From: Sphacelaria rigidula
Lineage: Eukaryota; Phaeophyceae; Sphacelariales
Direction: 5' to 3'
Assembly (NCBI GenBank): GCA_964200075.2
Contig: CAXNAA020000287.1
Location: forward strand, 1 to 23,095
Length of the DNA stretch: 23,095 nucleotides
Positions 8,283-16,672 of the stretch are shown here, piece after piece (position 1 is the stretch's first letter; each line of letters begins with the position of its first letter). The notes under the pieces were generated by a model. It searched no databases. It was not told the DNA's origin and saw only the letters and a list, made by a program, of their open reading frames with translations. Made by a program: the position numbers and the translations under genes.

Positions 8283-8742
8283 GTACTATTGCAAGCGGTG
8301 TGTTGATACCAACAAGACTTAGCAGAAAGATCAGCATACAACCACCACATTCAACGCGTGGGATGCCGACGTTTTAGCAAGGATGGACGACTTCGTGTGT
8401 AAAGAATTCTCGTTCGTCCTGACCAAGAAAGCCGCCATATGTATGACCGTGGTTAACCGCTTAGCGGATGATCTCCTCGAGGGAAAAGGCTTTTCGGCGA
8501 CTTCAAACTCTCTTGAAAGGGCATACTCTGCAACGTACTTCAAACTCTTCCGTTCGTACGTATCGCTAGCCAATCGCCGTGTGTCTCAACTCAAGCGTTT
8601 GGGGGGGCAAGATTTTGACGTCGGCCCTATCGCAGGGTTCGGGTGTATCGGAGACCCTGTCGAGTTCAACAGCAGCCATCCATCCGCTCACTATCTGAGG
8701 GACATCTGGCACAAATGGTTCTACGAACTTCCCATTATACAG
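8283..8742 (+). CDS. Exon 4: second C-x2-C and conserved helical region, with in-frame TAG
   Basis: It reads YYCKRCVDTNKT, a TAG stop (8320-8322), then QKDQHTTTTFNAWDADVL. It continues through FSFVLTKKAAI, LADDLLEGKGFSATSNSL and HYLRDIWHKWFYELPIIQ, ending at CAG|GTACGG. The TTFNAWD and F-x-L-T-x-K-x-A blocks follow the Cys motifs as in other DUF6729 proteins I recall (there F-S-x-W/Y-D and FPFVLT). The TAG lies in a variable linker and could derive from CAG or AAG. Apart from the stop the exon is fully open. Confidence 0.75.
8320..8322 (+). other. Premature in-frame TAG
   Basis: It lies around codon 256, between VDTNKT and QKDQHTTTTF. Starting the exon instead at 8323 or 8335 would avoid it, but would remove the YYCKRC zinc pair and needs a different donor. 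A point nonsense change is the simpler reading. Confidence 0.6.
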
Positions 8743-8902
8743 GTACGGAGAAGTGAAAGATTAGCAGATTTTGGTGTGCGCGTAGTTTGGCTGTATGAAT
8801 GTGAGAGGAACAGCAGGCGGTGTGGGTAAGGATGAATCAATAGTGTCAGTACTGATGGTGGCCATGACTTTTGTTTATTCCCTCGGATTGGTATCATGTC
8901 AG

Positions 8903-9377
8903 GATGGTGGACAGGCGTGGGCACGTGAAGAATATCTGCAGCGTCGTGCTCAGTTAGTTGACGGTCGGCTGCTGGCAGGCGATGCTTCCTTCAAGTACGG
9001 CAAGGTAATCCGATTGCCCACAGGACCAGATGGGACACGCGCGCGGCCCGTGTACGGGATATTCACCATCATGAACGAGTACGACCAGGTGGGGTGGAAT
9101 GCTGTTCATGTCGCCGTGGTTGCGATTCGCAATTTTTTGTTATCAAGCAATTGATGCACAACTCCTTTTTTCTTGACCCATTTTCTCGGTCGAGGTCTCA
9201 CGCTTAACCCTCCCCCGCTGACTCCCTCGGCTGCTTTTCCCGTATTCTAGGTTGTATTTTTAAAGGCCATGAAGACTGGATCAGTCCACGATCTCAAGAA
9301 TGATCTTAAAATGTTTATCAAGCGCTTCGTGGGTCATGGCTTCGAACTCCCAGTGATCCTTTTCACAGATACGACAC
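8903..9377 (+). CDS. Exons 5-6: transposase-like core with two candidate catalytic Asp
   Basis: Exon 5 (8903-9088) contains LLAGDASFKYGKVIRL and FTIMNEYDQ. Exon 6 (9251-9377) contains DLKNDLKMFIKRFVGHG and LPVILFTDTT. The order D-x-S-F-K, then a strand ending N-E-Y-x-Q, then P-x-x-L-F-T-D matches the first two catalytic Asp positions of RNase H-fold (MULE-like) transposases. Candidate residues are D near 423 and D near 498. Flanking introns are 162 bp (9089-9250) and 114 bp (9378-9491), and phases agree. Assigning the Asp residues as catalytic is inference from pattern, not from alignment. Confidence 0.7.
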
Positions 9378-9491
9378 GTGTTTCGAAGAAAACATTTTGT
9401 CTGCGATAAGCAGGCTCAGTTGTTCATAGTGTAGATTATCCCACCGCTAATTGTTGTCTCTTCATCCGTTGTATATGTTTCCGTGTCGTAG

Positions 9492-10505
9492 ACGAATGTT
9501 GCGAGGATCGGGGACTGCTCCTCGCGATATCCCGAGAAATAATGGAGGAAACTGGTGTCCGTTTGTACGATGCTGCTGACGCCGATAGCGTAAATGAAGA
9601 CGCTACTGTGCCTGAACTCTCATTCCCCTCGCCCGCGCGTGGCAAGTACGTTTGGGATCTGGCACCGGGAGCAAGCGCCATCTCGTTGGCGGTTTCTCAG
9701 CTTGCCAAAGGCTCCACTGTGCAGGGGAACGTTTTGGGATTCGACTGCGAATGGGAGCCAGCGCTAGGCGGCGCGACACCAAATCCTGTCTCAACTGTCC
9801 AGCTGTTGCTTCCTGATGGCACCACCTATTGCTTTCATCTTCAACGTGGGCAAAATCGAACCACCCCGTCGAACTTCCCGGCTGCCTTGCGAGAACTTCT
9901 GGGAGACCGTTCCATCGCAAAGGTATGGTTAGTGTGCCTATTTTCAAAGTGCTAAGGTACAAATGCGGTGCGTGTGCGTTACTCATGCAGTCTGCCGCTT
10001 CCGCTCATCTCCAGGTCGGTGTAAATGTGAATTCTGATGCTTCTCTTTTGGAGCGAGACTATGGCGTCGACGTCGCTAACATCGTAGACGTGAGGACTCA
10101 CGCAAGAGAGTGTTGGGTGGAGGACGCCGTCTCGTTCGCTGGCGGGCATGGTGGGTGCTTTGATCGGGAAAGATCTCCCTAAATATCCGACCATCCGCTT
10201 CTCTCGATGGAGCAGCGGTTCCCTTACAAATGAGCAGGTGGGATTCAGGAAGCTCTGCGCATTGCTTTTGCGCCTGCAACGATTTTCTTGTAGTATCCTT
10301 CTCATCACTGCTTAGATGTTCGCGTAGTGCTTTTCAACTTGCTATTTTGTCCATATTCTCATGATGAACCACGCTCTTCTTATGGTCACAGGTGCAGTAT
10401 GCGTGCCTAGACGCGTACGCGTCCGTGCTCGTGTACCAGGAAATCGAGAGACTGAAAGATCCCATACGCACCCCCGCACCGACTACGCTGCCGGTTGGAA
10501 CGAAG
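9492..10505 (+). CDS. Exons 7-9: WRN-type DEDDy 3'-5' exonuclease domain
   Basis: Exon 7 (9492-9922) begins ECCEDRGLLLAISREI and contains exonuclease motif I, LGFDCEWE (D-x-E). Exon 8 (10015-10237) contains motif II, VGVNVNSDASLLERDYGVD, then, after a frameshift, LAGMVGALIGKDLPKYP. Exon 9 (10392-10505) contains motif III, YACLDAYASVLVYQEI (Y-x3-D), marking the DEDDy subclass as in WRN exonuclease and RNase D. These enzymes remove nucleotides from 3' ends using two metal ions. All four acidic residues and the Tyr are present. The frame slip near 10135 separates motifs II and III and would destroy the domain in this copy. Confidence 0.85.
10131..10141 (+). other. One-base frameshift inside the exonuclease domain
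   Basis: Coding runs in one frame through RECWVEDAVS and in the next frame from LAGMVGALIGKDLPKY, both clearly part of one domain. Removing one base in CTCGTTCGCTG would restore continuity. There is no room for an intron. It is either an insertion mutation or a sequencing/assembly error. Confidence 0.75.
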
Positions 10506-10647
10506 GTGCGAATGCCATGTTTGTATCAGGTGCGCCGAATCTGTTTGCTTGCGCCGTTCAATCATGTAGGATGTACATCACGATCGCTCGCAAGATATAC
10601 TGCTATCACGCCCGCAAATTGTGTGTTGTATCCTGCTGTTTTAATAG

Positions 10648-11358
10648 ATGCGTCTCTACAGCAACAAGCATGCCCATTGTGTTGGTCTTGCGGAGGTGCA
10701 GGATGACGAGGATGCTTCTGAAGCTCTGCGCCGGTGGCGCCCTAGATCTTGGCAACGGTTGAAAGGTGTTATCGTAGTCAAACTGATCGAGGCGCTCGTG
10801 CCTGTTGCCTTCATTCCGCATAAAAATGCACCTTCTGTCTCCGGTGTGAAACGTGTGACGTTGAACGACCTCTTCGAGAGCGATAACGACAGTCTTGTTC
10901 TGTGGGACGTTGCCCATGTTCGCCTCGCGAGAGATTTGACGCCACGTCCTCCGACACCGGCACCTTCGGCAACTAAGAGTGCAAGTGCCGCTTACGATGA
11001 TGACGCCGTGTTCTTCGCTGCTGATCCACCTTGCCATGTCGTGCGCTCGCCAGGTAAGATCTTGCCCCCTTCTGTGATGGCGTTGTGATGGCTTGTGAAA
11101 CCCTTGCATTTGGGGTACTTGGCGCTTTGTTCACGACGACATCGGATAAATCAAACCAAACTTCTTTGCATGGTCCTCCCTGTAGATGACGAAGACTTGG
11201 ATGAGGACGGAGAGGACAGCGATGGGCATGATGACGGTGAGGACAGCGATGGGCATGATGACGGTGACCTCGGTCTTAGGCGCCGTGCTTGCCACACGGG
11301 AGCCGTCGACGACAGCGATGGTGATATCAACATGGATCAAGATGCCAATGCTGCGAAG
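10648..11358 (+). CDS. Exons 10-11: post-exonuclease region and acidic linker
   Basis: Exon 10 (10648-11053) reads MRLYSNKHAHCVGLAEV, LKGVIVVKLIEALVPVAFI and SDNDSLVLWDVAHVRLA, a beta-rich segment following the exonuclease. Exon 11 (11186-11358) is an acidic linker containing two copies of EDSDGHDDG encoded by a 27-bp tandem repeat (11212-11238, 11239-11265). Donors CCAG|GTAAGA and GAAG|GTAGAA and acceptors CCTGTAG and TCGCAG fit in phase. Linker function is unknown. Confidence 0.7.
11212..11265 (+). repeat. 27-bp tandem repeat, two copies, in coding sequence
   Basis: Each unit begins GAGGACAGCGATGGGCATGA and encodes EDSDGHDDG. The two copies look identical, so the duplication is recent. The frame is kept. 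Confidence 0.9.
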
Positions 11359-11485
11359 GTAGAAAGCAATTTTTTTCAAGTGAAGATCACTGTTATCCCT
11401 GAAGGTTGTTACCTGCAGACGCCAATCGTCGGTGTACCGCCACTGCCGTTCTTCAACGTTGGTTGTATTCCTCCAATTTTCGCAG

Positions 11486-12600
11486 GAGAGGAGGCGCATG
11501 CTCAGGGTTCGCCTCGGCATCTTTCACGCGCTTCAGCGTCTGTCGCGCCTGCTGAAGAAGAGCCATGGTGCCTTCAGACCCTTCATGGCTCGATTGAGAG
11601 ACGCTTGCTTCATCGTAAATCTAGCCGACATCAAAGAGGCAAGTGTTGTTGACATTTCGTCTGCTGTTGGTCGCGTAAGTGACTTTTGTGAGGATTTGAA
11701 CTTTGTGCATATATGAGTTCCGGCGGTGTGCTGAAGCTTGCATCGCAACCACTACGCTCGTTTCGATTTCGTTTTCAACCTAGATATCTGTTCGGTAATG
11801 ACAGGCCGAGTTAGCTCTGAAGGCGCAAGGCATGAAACCGGAGGAGGTGGCAACTTACAAGGGAAAAAACTGGCCCTTTTTTCTGCGGAACTGCCGGCGA
11901 TTGGTACCAAACCGGGAACGTTTGTCGGCACATTTCGATTCAGTGATCGACCAATTCCGGAAAGTGATCAACGCGAAATCCGGAGAGCTTCTCCTTCGGC
12001 CGGAAGCAATGGAGGCCATTAACCTCCTCCGCAAGCACATCGAAGCTGGCTGCCTCAGCGACCCTGACGGAGTGCCGCTGTACTACGCAACAGGCAAAAG
12101 CGCAGCCGGGATCACTACGCGTCGCTGTGTCAGAGGGACCAATAGCACTGAGGTTAGGTTTATGTCCAGAGCACTAATGGAGATTAAATCAACGAGCCAA
12201 TCCATCGCCATCAAAAATCATATATCTATGTTGGTCGTGTCACGTGTGACTTCCTTCCTCGGCTTGGCAATGGGAAAGATTTTTGTAGTATGGACCTGAC
12301 ATGCGTTTTGTTTTTTGTCGTTTCCTGTACATGACTGTTCTTGAAAGGGTTATCGTCATTATTTCCGCAGGTTGCTTTTACCATACTGCGCATCTCCCTC
12401 GCTGGCTCACTCCATGCTCCTCGAGTTCAATCATCGTTGGAATATCAAGATGGCTGTGAAGAACCGCGACCTGCGGAAGGATATTGGAGGATGTTTCGAC
12501 CAGTTCGATATTGAGATATTTCAGCGCGAGACGTCCACTTGGTACCCGGACAGCCCCTTGTTTTCTGAGTGGGTTTCTGCACTTGATGCTGCAGACACGG
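11486..12600 (+). CDS. Exons 12-14: FHAxxR and RGTNSTE blocks of the transposase-like core
   Basis: Exon 12 (11486-11674) contains IFHALQRLSRLLKKSHGAF and MARLRDACFIVNLADIKE. Exon 13 (11805-12157) contains KNWPFFLRNCRRLVP, GCLSDPDGVPLYYATG and CVRGTNSTE. Exon 14 (12371-12600) contains LAHSMLLEFNHRWNIKM and NRDLRKDIGGCFDQFDIEI. F-H-A-x-x-R recalls the C/D-x-x-H block that follows the second Asp in MULE-like transposases. RGTNSTE would supply the third acidic residue (E near 1128). The donor could be 12153 or 12158; only 12158 keeps the exon 14 frame, and a few conserved residues may be missing at that junction. Confidence 0.75.
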
Positions 12601-12657
12601 GTGAGAGGAGTGGGCTTTCGAAGAGCACATGAGGTGGTGCGGTTGGCAGCGTGCCAG

Positions 12658-13514
12658 CAGATTTCGTTGGTGACCAAGGGATGGTTCAGGAACCGGTGCC
12701 CCTCCCGAGGCTCACGCACTCTGCAAAGCAATACGCACACATGATGAACGTTGAAATGCCTGAAACGCCCGTATACAATGCAGTCGAGATGAGGAAATTC
12801 GCCGCTGAGCTAGACGCGTACCTTTTCATTACAGGCGATCGGATGGGGAGACTCCAGCAGCACCAGAGTATCAACTTCGATAAGTGGGCAGTAGAGTGGA
12901 ATAACCACTGTGAATCGATCGAGTCCGGTCGGACGGAGTGGGAAGCCGTCTACCGGAAAACCTCCAAGCAACTACAGTCTCACTACGAGCAGTATAAGCA
13001 AAGCGCCAATGCGACGAGCACAATGTTTACTATACGTCAAACGCATGCTGAATTGCGAGGTTCTTTACAGGACCCAGGAGGGGAGGGGTTGTTTGCTGGT
13101 CTAGTCGGTAGTGTAGTACCCCCTGCTGTTCCGCGGAGTCGTTCTGAGGCAGGCATTGGCGGTGGTGAGGGAGGGGGTGCTGCGGGCGGCGCGGGCCCGT
13201 CAGCTAGGAACGATGCAGAGTTCAACGATGTTGGGAGATGCGGGGATGCAGAAATTAACTGCGAACCCACGCCCAAGAAGTCCAAGGGCCCACCCCGAGC
13301 CCCACAACAGTGCCGTACGTGTGGCCACTGCAAACAACGCGGTGGTTACAAGCGATTTCACCCTACACCGCGAGAGAAAGGGATGCCGCAATGCAATGTA
13401 CCGCTACAAGAGCGCCGCCCTGAATCATGTAGAAACGGTAAAAGGAGATGCCGTGGGGGAGATCGGGCATGGTCTCGGTGTGACTGTGAAAAATGCACAG
13501 TAGATGACGCATGA
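12658..13514 (+). CDS. Exon 15: C-terminal helical region and Cys-rich tail
   Basis: It reads HSAKQYAHMMNVEMPETPV, a W-N-containing helical region (KWAVEWNNHCESIESG), a Gly-rich linker, a basic PKKSKGPPR patch, then CRTCGHCKQRGGYKRFHPTP, CNVPLQERR and CDCEKC before TGA at 13512. The clustered Cys/His pattern suggests a zinc-binding tail. The acceptor at 12657 (GTGCCAG) leaves a very short 57-bp intron. It is the only acceptor I found giving the right phase, so this boundary is tentative. No AATAAA was seen immediately downstream. Confidence 0.7.
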
Positions 13515-13743
13515 TTGTTGCGAGATAATTAGACTCTGTGTTTAACTGGTAGAGTTGATCTCTGGTGCACTGTAAATGATGAACCAGCAATCACTTTCAG
13601 GAGAGAAAGTGCTTGGACTGCTTCGTTTTCTTCCGATGTTTAAGCCTTTGACCGCGAGGTTAGGTCACCGGCTGAATCGCCATCAATTCCACTTGAAAAA
13701 GTATGCGTGATCCAGATAGACTACCCTCGCGGTCGAATGGTCA
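13515..13743. other. 3' flank of the gene
   Basis: No gene. A 9-base inverted pair, GACCGCGAG (about 13650) and CTCGCGGTC (about 13727), lies here. The stretch GACCGCGAGGTTAGGTCACC resembles the AACCGTGAGGTCATCCGG part of the downstream tandem units, so it may be a decayed partial copy. Confidence 0.4.
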
Positions 13744-14430
13744 ATGGGTTGACGTGTTATTGCCGTGTGTTATGTACTTTTGCCGCGCCAGTTGCCTAGC
13801 TGCCCTGCTTACACCGACTCCTTCGAAACCGTGAGGTCATCCGGTGAATACTCATGTATCGAACGCAAAAAACCGGGTGGAAATTGAGCATAATCTCGAA
13901 GAGAAACATCAAAGTTTGTAAAATTGCCGGCTCAGATCGCACGCGCCGGTGGGAAACACAAGTCCCTTATTATATATCCAGGGTTCATGGGTTGACGTGT
14001 TATTGCCGTGTGTTATATACTTTTGCTGCGCCAGCTGCCTAGCTGCCCTGCTTACACCGACTTCTCCGAAACCGTGAGGTCATCCGGTGAATACTCATGT
14101 GTCGAACGCAAAAAAACGGGTGGAAATTGAGCCCGATCTTAAAGAGAAACGCCAAATTTTGTAGTCCCTCACGAGTATTAATATTCAGGGTTCATGGGTT
14201 GACGTGTTATTGACGTGTATTATGCGCTTTTGCCGCGCCAGTTGCCTAGCTGCCTTGCTTACGCCGACTTCTCCAAAAACGTCAGGTCATCCGGTGAATA
14301 CTCATGTACCAAACGCAAAAACCCGGGTGGAAATCGAGCCTAATCTCGAAGAGAAACATCAAAGTTTGTAAAATTGCTGGCTCAGATCGCAGCACCGGTG
14401 GGAGATACAAGTCCGATGTTACATATATAC
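13744..14430. repeat. Three tandem copies of a 207-243-bp unit
   Basis: Units begin ATGGGTTGACGTGTTATTG at 13744, 13987 and 14194, giving spacings of 243 and 207 bp, the third ending near 14430. Shared blocks include GCCTAGCTGCC, AGGTCATCCGGTGAATACTC and GGGTGGAAATTGAGC (ATCGAGC in the third). Units 1 and 3 share a tail (ATCAAAGTTTGTAAAATTGC, CTCAGATCGCA) that unit 2 replaces with other sequence. This suggests an internal replacement or unequal exchange. They lie between the gene and the right inverted repeat, as subterminal repeats would. Confidence 0.9.
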
Positions 14431-14469
14431 GAAGTACATTTTAATTATTTCCTACAGTGAAAAAAAAAT

Positions 14470-14580
14470 TCGCGTTTCGCGCGATTTATTTAATTCACTA
14501 CAAATTCGTCCCCATTTATGAGTGTTGTGCCAAAATTCACGCATTTCGTAGCTCTAGTGAAGCCAAATCGCGTAAAAACG
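14470..14580. repeat. Right inverted terminal-type repeat within a fold-back
   Basis: 14494-14537 is the inverted partner of 5917-5963. It sits in a local fold-back: CGCGATTTATTTAATTCACTA (first part from 14482) pairs with the reverse complement of TAGTGAAGCCAAATCGCG (14555-14572). The right end is therefore structurally complex, which hinders fixing the exact terminus. Confidence 0.55.
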
Positions 14581-15375
14581 TGTCTCCGGCATGGCGCCTC
14601 CAGCAGGGGCCGGCTGGCCTCCCTCTGCCGAGGAGGGGGGAGCTTTTTGGCTCGCGGCTGCCCCGCTCAATGATCAAACCATTATGTATCATTCAACTGG
14701 TTAATGAGTGCGCTACGCGTAACCATTAACCATTCAACTGGATAATATAGTAGTTAAACAAACCATTTCCGAGCTCTACTCATATCTGTACAGCCCTCAT
14801 AACCCTCTCGAGTTGAGAAGCGTACGACCATGTCCACATGTGCACAGCCTGTGTAAGCTACCGGAGGTATACATCGTGTGGAACAGAGCTGTGCGGCATG
14901 GTACGGTACGACAGGGTGCCTAAACACCACACGCCTAGCTCGAGTGTCCAAACCATACGCTACCGGTTGAACGCGATAGTGTCCCGCAAATTCGCGACGC
15001 CTCACTGATGAAAGATGTATGATAACGACCGTATGTTCAGTACAGTACCACATTCCTTTCACAGGATAACGAGTGGTAGGTACGAGAATAGTGAAAACAA
15101 CAAGGCACCAAGCCATCGTCTCGTGGGGGAGGGTTTTGATACAGTTGCAGTTGTAGGAACAAACAAGCTCTTGCAATGAAGCCCATGGTTACTGATTTAA
15201 AAATTCTAGATACAGTCAGTCACAGCAGTAGAGATAGTATCATAAATACTAGTACTCCCCCTCCCACCTGGACTGAACATGATACATGACACATGTCACT
15301 CGAGAGTTCGTTCAAACGAGGATGTTCAACTTGCAGCACAAGACAAGAAAACAGAATCCAACACAAACACACCTT
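14581..15375. other. Stretch without a supportable gene
   Basis: A GC-rich segment (CCAGCAGGGGCCGGCTGGCC, CCGAGGAGGGGGG) at 14600-14645 is followed by a direct repeat of CATTCAACTGG at about 14689 and 14731. A 140-codon minus-strand frame (15176-14754) has no recognisable motif. Exons 2 and on of the minus-strand gene starting at 15897 should lie here or beyond, but I could not identify them. Confidence 0.4.
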
Positions 15376-15897
15376 CCTCGGCCCAGTACTCAACTCTGGC
15401 AATCCATTTTCAATCTCCACCCCCTTAAGAGCCTCAAGCCAGCCTTGATCCTCCGCAAATAGCGGCCGCAGCGCTCTCCGGCGCCTGCCACGCCCACAAG
15501 CGACCCCAGTAGGTGACCCTGACTGCAGTGGATGATTCCCCTGCCGACTTTCCCAAAGCCGACTTTTCGCAGCAGCAAACTTTTGCTGCATCGCGCTATT
15601 CATCATGTCAATCTGTATACCATGATGACTTCTGCTGGACCTTCTGCTGCGCTGCTGTTCGCCTTGCTGCCTACGACCAGCCACTACCCTGTCGCCAAAG
15701 GTCGATGCTCGTGTTGCTGTTGATGTGGGGATGGATTGTTGCCTGACGAAGGAAGTGACATGATGCGGTGTGCTAAATGCTTGTACAGCTGTGCTCCTAT
15801 TTTGCCCTATTCCTCCGCATTGCGTGGTCAAAGCTGCTGTCGCCCAAGCTACCGCTAGCACTCTCGGGGGATGGCTCGTTTGTGTCGTGCTTCTCAT
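15376..15897 (-). CDS. First exon of a possible plastid-targeted protein
   Basis: The minus-strand ATG at 15897 begins MRSTTQTSHPPR followed by a hydrophobic core VLAVAWATAAL, as in a signal peptide. It then reads STAVQAFSTPHH. The Ala-Phe step with a Ser/Thr/Arg-rich, acid-poor sequence after it is the pattern of heterokont bipartite plastid presequences (ASAF-type). Later come RLWESRQGNHPLQ, basic GRGRRRRALRP, and LFAEDQGWLEALKGVEIE, ending PRK at a donor (AAG|GTGTGT, just below 15376). The mature protein continues in exons I could not find. Targeting is inferred and the mature function is unknown. Upstream in-frame sequence begins with TTG, so the ATG at 15897 is preferred. Confidence 0.45.
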
Positions 15898-16080
15898 GGT
15901 TTCACGCAACTATTCCCTATTACGATACTGCTTCTGACAGCAGGCATGGTCTACTGAGCTGTCGGTGCGAGAAAATGTTCCGAAATATACCTTCGTATGA
16001 TAACGGTGTATAACACCCCCATTTCAGCCATGTGATGATCATCAACGCCCGTTGTTCGCGAATGAGAGACCAATGCTAGT

Positions 16081-16105
16081 CCTGAGATATCAAACATATC
16101 TCAGG
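16081..16105. other. Perfect 10-bp hairpin with 5-nt loop
   Basis: CCTGAGATAT, loop CAAAC, ATATCTCAGG: all ten pairs match. It lies between the minus-strand first exon and the Gln-rich ORF. No T run follows. It could be a regulatory stem-loop, a binding palindrome or chance. Confidence 0.7.
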
Positions 16106-16672
16106 CATAGTCAAGCGACTTTATCTGCCCTGCAACTTAATCTTCGGCGGGGTGTGCTCGTTGAGATTCGACGCCAACCACGCTGTATGAACTCCCTGTG
16201 GATAATGGCAATTCTACAGGATTCTTTTCAAGGTTCCAGCTGTTGTGAGGGCAGAGAATAGAGTGAGGAGGAGTAAAGGCACTTCTACAGGTTCACTCCT
16301 GTAGCCTCGGCGTGGCGAGGCCGTGAGGTTCAGCTGTCGCGAGATCTGAACTGCCGAATTCTGTATTTTTTTGGAGTAATCGCTCGAGTTCGTAGCATAC
16401 TGCGTGTGTGTGCGAACCCTACAGAGTGAAAGTTCACGATTTTTGAAAATCGAAACCTATACTGTATTCGGCATAGGTCGTGCAAGAGACGGAGCGCAGC
16501 AGGTTCCAGGTGCCCCTGCACCGTCCCACCACCTGGTGACAGTGCAGTAGTGTACAGTCCAGTCCCGTACAACGGCACCGCGGTACTGATTGTACCGTGC
16601 TTTTGTGCAGTACGACGGCTGTACCGCACTGTTTTACAAGAGCAGGAGGCGCAGCAGGCTGCAGCTAGCCGC

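Larger units (their letters stand above)
6446..13514 (+). pseudogene. AT-hook / DUF6729-like / 3'-5' exonuclease protein, 15 exons, probably inactive copy
   Basis: Fifteen exons join in consistent phase: 6446-6794, 6914-7108, 7283-7466, 8283-8742, 8903-9088, 9251-9377, 9492-9922, 10015-10237, 10392-10505, 10648-11053, 11186-11358, 11486-11674, 11805-12157, 12371-12600, 12658-13514. The product would be about 1,490 residues, in order: AT-hook, zinc-binding Cys motifs, transposase-like core, DEDDy exonuclease, second part of the core, Cys-rich tail. Proteins of this architecture, with DUF6729, occur in algae, oomycetes and fungi as I recall. This copy has a TGA at 7405 in place of an expected Trp codon, a TAG at 8320 and a one-base frameshift near 10135. 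It is therefore probably a pseudogene, unless these are sequencing errors. Least certain are the introns 6795-6913 and 12601-12657 and the donor at 12158. Inferred role: transposase of the surrounding element. Confidence 0.75.
5914..14580. mobile_element. Candidate 8.6-kb DNA transposon carrying the exonuclease gene
   Basis: The sequence at 5917-5963 (AATTTTAGGCACTACG then ATGGGGATAGATTTGTG then TAGTGAA) recurs in inverted orientation at 14537-14494 (AATTTTGGCACAACAC, ATGGGGACGAATTTGT, AGTGAA). By eye 36 of 44 aligned bases agree, with small gaps. The two copies bracket the complete multi-exon gene at 6446-13514. Tandem repeats lie just inside the right end and a second direct copy of the terminal motif lies just inside the left end, both common in transposon subterminal regions. 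The exact ends and target duplication could not be found. The boundaries given enclose the repeats only, and the element could extend further out. Confidence 0.6.

Noticed and set aside
13744-14430. CRISPR-like array
   Set aside because: Units are over 200 bp with sequence similarity throughout and no regular short repeat/spacer pattern; the context is eukaryotic.
14754-15176. 140-codon minus-strand frame as exon 2 of the plastid-type gene
   Set aside because: No acceptor in the right phase could be supported and the composition lacks protein-like motifs.
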